Under the pieces are notes generated by a model. That model was not told where the DNA came from. It saw only the letters and a list, made by a program, of their open reading frames with translations, and made no database searches. From Epichloe hybrida (Eukaryota; Ascomycota; Sordariomycetes; Hypocreales; Clavicipitaceae): a stretch of 64,000 nt of DNA. This document shows, piece after piece, positions 56,103-64,000 of this stretch. Position 1 is the first letter of the stretch. Each line of letters starts with the position of its first letter. The stretch is from contig JAFEKR010000008.1 of assembly GCA_019022495.1 (NCBI GenBank), positions 930,001-994,000 on the forward strand, in the 5' to 3' direction. The position numbers and the translations under genes were made by a program.

Positions 56103-59100
56103 CTAGTAACTTCTCTTTTTAGGAAGAAAGTAAGGCAGGATAAATCTAGTACTAAAAGAGGGAATTAGTAAGTATATAAATAAAATAATCCTATGTAAGG
56201 ATAAGTGGGTCCGATATTGAATTCGGACTCCCTATTGGTTAACAATGTAATGCAAGAAAAAAAATCGCTTAATCCGCGGATTAGGAAGCGGGCTTAATCA
56301 GGAGCTCTAAAAGCTTAAAAAACGCAATAAAAATCAGAATTATTCGAAATAAACATAAGTAAATACAGGGAATTAAAATAAGGGCTTCTTATTAGCTCGG
56401 GCATAGTCGGATCAGGTTCTTATCAATCTCATCCGGTCTCTAGTCTCTTTACCTAACCTTTAACTTGAATTATAGCTTTATTTAAGTTAATAAAAGTCTC
56501 AAGGCTCTTGTTTAGAGATACCTTCGTTATCGTGTTAGTAAGGTTATTATTACCGTTAATCTATTATACTTCGTAAATCTCTTATCGCTTATATAATTAC
56601 TAAAGTGCTATAATGTCAATCATAAGGCGTTTCTCCTTTATAGAACCTAGCTTCATAAGACACTTATATAATAAAAAAGAGTCTATATATATGATCATGG
56701 GGATACGGTTAATCTTTAATCAGTCCATAATTATATTAAGGGTTATAGTAATTACATAGGCTACATTAGCACCTTATACCATTAAGTATAGTTTGGAAGC
56801 AAGGGCGCTACAGGTTATACACTTGCTCTTTGTTAAGCTATACGTAATGATATTACCTTTTAAGGTAAATATGTTATCTTTCGCCTCTTTATTACTAATT
56901 ATAATCACGTATCCTATCTAGGAACTTAGATCTTTGTTGTTAGCAAGGGATCTATCCACAAACACAAATAACTTCGCATTCTTAAGGTCTAGAGGGATGT
57001 AATATAGGCCTTAGTCTTAATGTCAGATTTGCTAGTCAAGTCACTTGTTTAATCAAGTTATATCATTAGGAGTCAGATCTTAATGTTATGCTGCGATTAA
57101 TAGGTTGTAAAGGGCTTTAGGTTAACAGACGGTTGTAATATAACTTCCTTGTGCTTATTATTTAACGTAATCTTGTTTCATAGTTAGCGATTATAGGTTG
57201 ATCTGCCTAATCTTCTTACTCTAGCCTTTTTAACAAAGCTCTATTAAGTTATTAGCGTTCTAGGTAAGGATATAACCATTAAAGGTAAGGGGGTTCTTAG
57301 CTAATAGCTTTTACTTTAGCTTTACTAAGAAATCTACCTTTTGTAGTTCCTTCTCTTTAAGGTTATAGAAATCCTAGTCACTAAGGCCTAGCGTATTATT
57401 AGTCTACATACTAACTACTCTAAAGAGGTTATTATTATTCTCTTTTATAATTAGCAAGCATAGGTTATAGGATAAAGTCATTATCTTAAGCATCTCTTTG
57501 TGGTAATAGAAGTAGGTTACAAACTAGTGGGTTCTAGCTTCTGTAATTTCGTATAAAGGCTTAATAACTTCCATAATAGTTCCTTTAGGGAATAGATGTG
57601 CTATCTGCTTAGGTAATATAGTAATAATTAATCTTATAAGCTACGTTTTTAATTACACGTAAGCTTATGTAATATCTCGAATCCATAGGATAATTCCTCT
57701 AGATCTAAGCAATGGTGCGATCGCGATAATTAATCGTTAGCTTAATCTTTGGATTATTAGGGATTAGGTTAGGATGAATTCCTTCCCTTTATTATTTGTC
57801 CCTTAAATCACAAGTTGTGATTTTTTGTATAGCGTAGCTATTCCTTTGCCTTTGATTTCTCTTACTATACAAGATTTAAAGAGTCTCTCGTTACTGTGTT
57901 TAGTAGGATTAAATAGCGTAAATCTAAATACATTATAGGCTTGCAAAGCATTAATCTTAATCTAATCTAATAGCTTAAAGGGCTTGCCTAGAGTTATAAT
58001 CTTTCCTTCTTAACGTAACTAAAGGGCTAGATCCTAATTAGCTTCTTTCTTTGCTATAATAAATACTATACTTAACTTACTATTAGCTATAAGTTCCTCT
58101 ATTAATACTTTCTCTTAGTTTTTGTTTACTAAGTACGTGGTTACTATGTATTTAGTTCCTATAAGGTTAAATTAAACTATAAGCTTCTTTTATAGTCTTC
58201 TACGCTTTCTCTTAGGCTATAGTAGTTCCTTATTTGTTTCTAAAGCTTTAGGGATAATCTCTTTAATTATTAAGGTCTTATTTATATCCGTAGCTTAGTC
58301 TTTACCTCTAGGTATTAACTTGTAAAGTTCTTTAGTATAGTATAGGTTATAATAGTATAGTTTGATAACTATTAATCAGAATCTTATTAGTCCATAGGGT
58401 ATTTAAAGGGTATAGGTTTCTCTATTAGTAGTAAGAAGCTTATAAGGGCTATGCTATCTATCTTTCTCTCTCTATACGTATATATCTAACTATAATAGAA
58501 GTTAGTGTGTTAGTAGCGTATCTAGGCTATTTTAGGTTCTTAGAGCATTATAAACTTATTGCTTTGCTAGGAGTTATTAGACCTTGTTAGTGGCTTTGCG
58601 AATTGCTTTAGCTTGTTAAATAATAAATACACTTGGCGGTGACTTGTTAGTTATTTGTGAATATACACTAAAGATAAGAATTATAGGAATAAGGCTATTA
58701 GGGCCTGCTAAGTCGTTCACAGCTTTTATAGCTATCTAAAGTTATTGCTTAGGCGTGAGATCTTAACCTATAAAGTCTATAATAATTATATAGGCTTGCC
58801 ATAATAGTCCGTAATAGCGTTTGACTTTTCTAATGCTATTGTGGGCCTTAACTAGAACTTTATTAATCTTAATTAACAGCAATTATGCATAATGCTTAAA
58901 TTCTGCTAATATAAAGTTCTTTCTAGCATTATAGATAATCTATTTTAGAGGACTAAGGTAGGTGTTAATCTAGCATTCACGTAAGGCGTTCCAAATATCA
59001 CGTGCCTTCTGCTTATTTAAATTAAGGAATTAGGCTGCTTAAAACAAGGTTATAGAATTAATAACATAAAGAATAGGTTGTCCGTCGATCTAAATAATAT

Positions 59101-61914
59101 CAACTATGATCTTGTAGTTAAACTCATAGTCATCTTTAATTATAAACTTGAATCTACCTGGGGCCTTTCTATTCATTTAGTAATAGTAGCAAATTTCAGT
59201 TAATTATTTAATAGCCTTTGCTTTAATATTATATCCAGCTTGGTTTAGTATCTTTATAAGCCATTTAACTAATAGGTAACCAAATTATTAATATAGTTAA
59301 CAGAGTTCTGTTTCTAATAGGTAAAAAGCTACCGTTTCTCTAGCTTCTAGAGTCTACTAAAGATATCCCTATTTCCTAATAACAGGAACTATCTTATTAT
59401 CTTAGATTAATACGTTCGTAAGGTTATTTACCTTAATGCGTAACCTATCTATATTATTTAAAGAGAATAAGAAAGGCATATATGTGTTAATTACATAGAA
59501 AGGGATGTTACCTAGCTCTGTTAGTATATTAACTACTCCTTTTGTGATCGCGCTCCTAGCACTAAATTTAATTATCTTTTCTGGAGTTAATTTAATCTTT
59601 AGTAATAGCATTAATCTTAATAAGGCTTGTACTTGTCTAATTCTAGCCATTAAGACACCTAAGGCTCCTGTGTTAGGTATTATCCCTTAGAAAACTTCTT
59701 TAGAGTAATATTCCTCTAAAACATAAGAGGTTTTTATATTATTAAAGGGATTATGCTTAAGGTATGCGTGCTTAAACAATTCATCTCTTAGGATATTAAT
59801 AACGTCGCTATTAACTAGTTAAAATCCTAATATAAAGAATTATGTAATACTTAGCTAGTTAAACTTTAATGTGGAAGTCTCTTTAGCATTATTATCCTTA
59901 TCTTTATTATTATTAGACTTAACGAAGGTTTTAGCTAATTCCTACACTCTATTAGCAAGGTTATTAGCTTCTTCAGATGCTTAGCCTTCGTAGGCCGTAA
60001 GGAATGCCTAATACTTTTTCTCTATTAGCGGCGATTAGTATCTCTTATTTTTTTACTAGTGCTCTTTTACCTCTTTCTAGTCTTTTTCTAAATAGTTTGT
60101 TAACTAGCATCCGTTCTTATTATAGATATAGCATTTACTATAGTTATAGCCTTAGTTATAGTAACTATAGCCTCTGTCTTAACCTTATTAATTATACAGT
60201 TAGTTATAATGACAGTCTGTAAACATTACTTCTAATTCATTAGCATCAGTAGTACTAATAGTGCTTTAATTAAATTAGGCAGCTAATTTGTTAGCTTTAG
60301 TAATAGAGATTGATTTACAGAGGTCTCTAGCAAGTCCTTTAAAGCTAGGTGAATAATTATATTTAGCTTGCTTACACTCTAGAACACTAGAAATTGCGCT
60401 TAGGGTTTAACAATAGAGTTTTATATTAACTATTAATAGGGGAAAGAGTCCTCTGTGAACACGTTTAAGGGTTGTAAGTAGAATCTCAAGATAATCTAGC
60501 TTAGATTTATCCGGATTAGCAGTGATAATGTTCCTAAGCGTTATACTATTCTATTCTTAGCAATAGAACTATTAGTTACTTTCTGTTTTAAATTATTAAT
60601 AAACATCGTTAACCATTTATTTGTATGTAAAGCCTTTGTTTGCTAGATAATTAAGGTAATACTGCTTGGCATTACCTGAAAGCATAATAGGAAGGGCCTT
60701 ATGTATGTATTCCTATAGGAGATTTAGTCTGTTATATTTATTCTAGAATAAGTTAACTTTTAGCGTAAGGAAGTTATATATCTTCCTACTATAATAGTTA
60801 TTATTCTTATAGCTCTTCGTAAGTTCTAAGATCTTTCTCATAATTTAATCTTTAGACAGGATTATCACTGTTTGCATAGCTAGGGTCATCTATTATATTG
60901 GTTGTTCTAGGATAATTAGCGGAATTATCAGATTTATTAGGGGTTTAGGTGTGTTTCTTCCTAGAGGTGATTATATAGCTAGAGGGTTGTTTAAAGCGAG
61001 ATTATAAGGGTTATTAATTAGGGGATTATATATAGGAGGATTATATAGTAAAGGGTAATAGATAGGGGTAGTGTGAATTAAAGGGCTTATGATTAGAGAG
61101 CTTTTGAGGGCAGGATTATTTAAAGAGAGGAATTTACCTATGGCAATTTGCTTCGTGATTTCGTTTTCAGGCCACTATAGCATTATTTCTTCTTTAAGGA
61201 CTTGAATTAATAATTCAATAATCTTACTACTTTAATTTCGAATAATATAGACGCCATTCTCGCGTAGGCAGTCTTATAACTTACGTACCAAAGGTTATAA
61301 AGCTTGATTAAGTGTTTCTTTCATCTAGCTATTAAGGTCATTACGGAAGATCTCCTAAAGGGCAAGATCTTTGTATTAACCGCTCTTATAGATATTAATT
61401 ATCTAAGCAAGATAGTTATTAAGCTCCTATTCCTTAGTAGTCTAAGGATCTAGTTCTCTTAAGCTCTCCTAGTTAGTAGTAATAACTAAGGTATGTTTTT
61501 AAAGTTATAGAGGTAGGCTTGCTTTATTAGGTCTTAACTAGGCAAGCTACTTTCCTTTAGTAGTCTATAATAAAGCTTATTTATTACTTAGGGGTGCTAT
61601 TATTAATAGTCTTTAGCTAGTAAGGCTAAGGGATTTTTAACTAGTAGGGTTAAGGGGTTTTTAATCTCTAGTTTAAGAAGTTATACGTAGCTATAAACTC
61701 TTGGTTAGTTAATTAGTTTTCTCGTAATAGATAATAGGATTAATTCTTCTATTAATAGTTAGAGACTCGCTAATAGAAAAAGTTAAATCCCTAGGAAGCC
61801 TAATATTTAGTATTTGGAGTCTATCTTCCTTTAGCACACTTCCTTAGGCAGCTAAAGGAAGGCCTCTTCTTAAGTAATTCCTAGCTTATCTATGGTTTTT
61901 TAACCACTAATTAG

Positions 61915-62145
61915 TGTTAGTTACACTAAGGGATTAGTATGCACTAGTGTAACGTAGGGTTAGGTTTAATAATATAATAAGGTCTAAGAATCAAAGCTAT
62001 CTATAGCATTATGTAGCCACAAGAAAAAGGGGACGCGAGTCACGTGTGTGCCTCGCGTACAGGTGCGGCTAATCATAGTGCGGCGCTGCCGCACGTGCTT
62101 CACTTTCCTAGTGGTTAACCCGATGTTAACCCGGTTGTCGCAACA
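61915..62145 (-). repeat. LTR of copia element (5' LTR)
   Basis: 231 bp, TGTTAGTTAC...TCGCAACA, same length as its partner at 55872-56102. It shares the GC-rich core GGGGACGCGAGTCACGTGTG. Confidence 0.9.
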
Positions 62146-62387
62146 GCATAGTTTGTGTATAATATGAGCGTTTATTTAACTTATAGCTACACCCTAGCTA
62201 AGGCGCTATAAGGCTATAACCCTAGGGGACTGTAGTAAGTAGTTATAGATATTCCTATAGTAAATAACTAGGTAGAAACTTATACTATTATACTAAGAGA
62301 CAGACACATAGTAATTAAGTAGCTTCTAAGTAACTTATAGGTTTAGTATATAAAGCACTATAATAAGAAGCAGACCCTAATAAAGTT

Positions 62388-62468
62388 TGTTAAAATATAT
62401 TGTTAAAAATATATAAGGCTTTGTAATCCTAGGTTTAGTCGGATCGGTCCACTCTTTTGATTTTAACA
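62388..62468 (+). repeat. TRIM LTR copy 1
   Basis: 81 bp, TGTTAAAATATATTG...GATTTTAACA; ends form an inverted TGTTAAAA/TTTTAACA pair. Confidence 0.9.
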
Positions 62469-62653
62469 GGTTATGAGCCCAGTGGCGCAGTGGTTGTGGC
62501 TTACTGTAGCGTACACGCCCATCACAGTGGAGCACTACTCTGCGAGGCAAGGGTATAGGTTCAAACCCTGCCGAAAAAACAACTAAAGAAATTCAATTGC
62601 TAGTATAAGCCTAACCTCTAATAGGGCACCTAGATATACAATTCCAGGGGGAG

Positions 62654-62734
62654 TGTTAAAATATATTGTTAAAAATATATAAGGCTTTGTAATCCTAGGT
62701 TTAGTCAGATCGGTCCACTCTTTTGATTTCAACA
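62654..62734 (+). repeat. TRIM LTR copy 2
   Basis: 81 bp, differs from copy 1 by two transitions (GTCGG to GTCAG; TTTTAACA to TTTCAACA). Confidence 0.9.
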
Positions 62735-62924
62735 GGTTATGAGCCCGGTGGCGTAGTGGTTAGGGCTCACTGTAGCGTATTAGCCCGCCCACTATTATAG
62801 TGGAGCACTGCTCTGCGAGGCAAGGTTATGGGTTCGAACCCTGCCGAAAAAATAACAAGAAATTCAATTACTAGTATAAGCCTAACCTCTAGTAGGGCAC
62901 CTGGATGTATAATTCTAGGGGGAG

Positions 62925-63005
62925 TGTTAAAATATATTGTTAAAAATATATAAGGCTTTATAATCCTAGGTTTAGTCGGATCGGTCCACTCTTTTGATTT
63001 CAACA
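62925..63005 (+). repeat. TRIM LTR copy 3
   Basis: 81 bp, differs from copy 2 by transitions only (GTAATC to ATAATC; GTCAG to GTCGG). Confidence 0.9.
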
Positions 63006-64000
63006 AAGTTTAATGTAGGTGACTATGTTTTATTATTTATAAAGAATATTAACTTATAGTAACCTAGTAGGAAGCTAAGTGTGAAGTACCTAGGCCCTTA
63101 TAAAATTAAAAAGGTAATTAGTACCTACGAACTTATGTATTAATTAAGGCTACTATGTAAAACACATCTATATAATGTTTTTAACGTTACTAACCTTAAA
63201 CTATTTATAGGGGACCTATCTAGCGTAGAAGATATATTCTTACTACAAGAGAACGTTACAAATAATAAGTAGGAGTTCGAAGTTAAGAGAATTATATTAT
63301 ATTATTATAATAGGAGATATTAGAAATACCTAGTTAAGTAAAAGGGCTATAATGCTTTAGAAAATTCTTAGGTAAAGAAAAGAGATTTTATTATAATAGA
63401 TATTATTAAGGATTATAAGTAGTAACTAAGTAGCTAGTTTGCGAATATAGAGGTATATTTAATAGAGTTTAGATAGTAGTAGCGATATATAAAGAAAAAA
63501 AATCCAGATAATTTCTTAGATAACCTAACTTATAGCTACTTTACACTAATTACTTTATTAACACGTTAGGCGCCTAACCTATAGTAGTCTTACCTATGCT
63601 AATAGGGGCGGAGAATTTGTCCTTATTATTAGAAAAATCCCCCTCTCTATACATATATATATAAAGCTTACTAGGAAGGTCTAGTGGCCTAATATAAGTA
63701 GGAAGTGCGGATACGTTAGTAGTAAGCTACTAGTAAGTTAGTAAAGCTATAAGCTAGAGCGTAGGGAGTATATATAAATAGAAGGTTTTACATAATAAAA
63801 CATAAGCTATTAGAAATATTTATCTAGACTTCTAGATTAATAGTATTACTAAGTAGTAATATAGTAACTTATTTATTAGCATTAGCCTTGCGTGTAACTT
63901 TTACTATAAGCCACGCTTACCTTACCTAACTATGCTTATTAGTATTTTTAGTAGTTAAGAGTGTATTATAAAGTTTGCGTTTTACGCGTATTAGATACTA

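Larger units (their letters stand above)
55872..62145 (-). mobile_element. Complete copia-type LTR retrotransposon, RIP-degraded
   Basis: A 6,274-bp element with two 231-bp LTRs (55872-56102 and 61915-62145), flanked by the target duplication GCATA (55867-55871 and 62146-62150). It is inserted in the gypsy integrase. Coding order on the minus strand is gag-like sequence (about 61.4-60.0 kb), a protease/pol piece kept open for 82 codons (59650-59402), integrase (about 59.1-58.3 kb), reverse transcriptase (about 58.1-57.1 kb) and RNase H (about 57.0-56.5 kb, with CITCSALASKLYLM and a Y-I-D-S active-site segment). Stops interrupt all of it. LTRs begin TGTT and end AACA. The order gag-PR-IN-RT-RH is the copia arrangement; domain limits are approximate. 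Confidence 0.8.
62388..63005 (+). mobile_element. Tandem miniature LTR element (TRIM/SMART-like), three LTRs and two internal segments
   Basis: Three 81-bp LTRs (62388-62468, 62654-62734, 62925-63005), each starting TGTTAAAA and ending TTTTAACA or TTTCAACA, enclose internal segments of 185 and 190 bp. After the first and second LTR comes GGTTATGAGCCC, complementary to the anticodon-stem region of initiator methionine tRNA and so a copia-type primer binding site. Before the second and third LTR comes GGGGGAG, a polypurine tract. One 5-bp duplication, AAGTT (62383-62387 and 63006-63010), flanks the whole. The internal segment has no coding capacity and contains A-box-like TGGCGCAGTGG and B-box GGTTCGAACCC, as in a tRNA-like sequence. 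It therefore depends on another element's proteins. Confidence 0.85.
50906..64000 (+). mobile_element. RIP-degraded chromodomain gypsy retrotransposon (interrupted; right end beyond window)
   Basis: From the likely 5' LTR start (TGTCAGGGG at 50906; the LTR may end near 51170) the plus strand shows, in order, a gag with a mutated CCHC knuckle near 52.28-52.33 kb, a protease active-site region near 52.55 kb, reverse transcriptase 53.27-53.9 kb ([20 protein letters not shown] block at about 53.43 kb; polymerase box reading YLNN at about 53.73 kb), RNase H 54.1-54.56 kb, and integrase from about 55.2 kb. The integrase is cut at 55871 by a copia element and resumes at 62146, is cut again by a miniature LTR element at 62388-63005, and ends in a chromodomain (about 63.26-63.37 kb, YLVK..GYNALEN). 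Every domain is broken by stops derived from Gln and Trp codons. Confidence 0.75.

Noticed and set aside
48650..64000. Any intact protein-coding gene or CRISPR-like array in the AT-rich block
   Set aside because: All longer frames are fragments of retroelement proteins. The direct repeats are LTRs with target duplications, and CRISPR is not expected in a fungus.

Overview
The window comes from a filamentous ascomycete, most likely a Sordariomycete of the order Hypocreales. This rests on short GT-AG introns (about 43-133 bp) with CTAAC/CTGAC branch points, fungal-specific families (2EXR, AcrB, DUF1766, fungal APH-like and kinase-like proteins), and an AT-rich block of retrotransposons mutated in the manner of repeat-induced point mutation (RIP). 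The order is an inference; the fungal assignment is firm.

Positions 1 to about 44.4 kb are ordinary gene-rich sequence. Left to right: a DUF89/ARMT1-like phosphatase (5' end cut by the window); a spliced Ser/Thr/Pro-rich secreted protein; a cytosolic-type Mn superoxide dismutase; a frame-broken coding remnant; a zinc-knuckle plus phosphotransferase fusion facing a tiny Cys/His protein; an SRPK-like kinase; a DUF1766 (T5orf172, GIY-YIG-like) protein; a secreted GH28 hydrolase; an FHIP subunit of the FTS-Hook-FHIP dynein adaptor; an AcrB-like membrane protein; a four-exon LYR protein (ETFRF1/LYRM5-like); a SAM methyltransferase; CCR4; succinyl-CoA ligase alpha; ELP3; an unusual chain of phase-0 micro-exons; a 2EXR protein; proteasome ATPase RPT2; and a promethin/LDAF1-like lipid-droplet protein. 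No biosynthetic cluster is visible. Several are housekeeping genes of RNA, protein and mitochondrial metabolism, and LSC1 and ELP3 share a 473-bp divergent promoter.

From 45.2 to 46.7 kb lies a low-complexity array built on 12-nt units, followed by one intact kinase-like gene (46.9-48.2 kb). From about 48.65 kb to the end the sequence is AT-rich, stop-filled and RIP-like. It contains a nest of retroelements: a copia remnant interrupted by a chromodomain gypsy element; a complete 6.27-kb copia element (231-bp LTRs, target duplication GCATA) inserted in the gypsy integrase; and, further along the same gypsy gene, a miniature LTR element with three 81-bp LTRs, two internal segments and target duplication AAGTT.

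The observations most worth following are the micro-exon gene at 38.8-40.0 kb, absent from simple ORF calling, and the tandem miniature LTR element that seems to have escaped the RIP affecting its surroundings.
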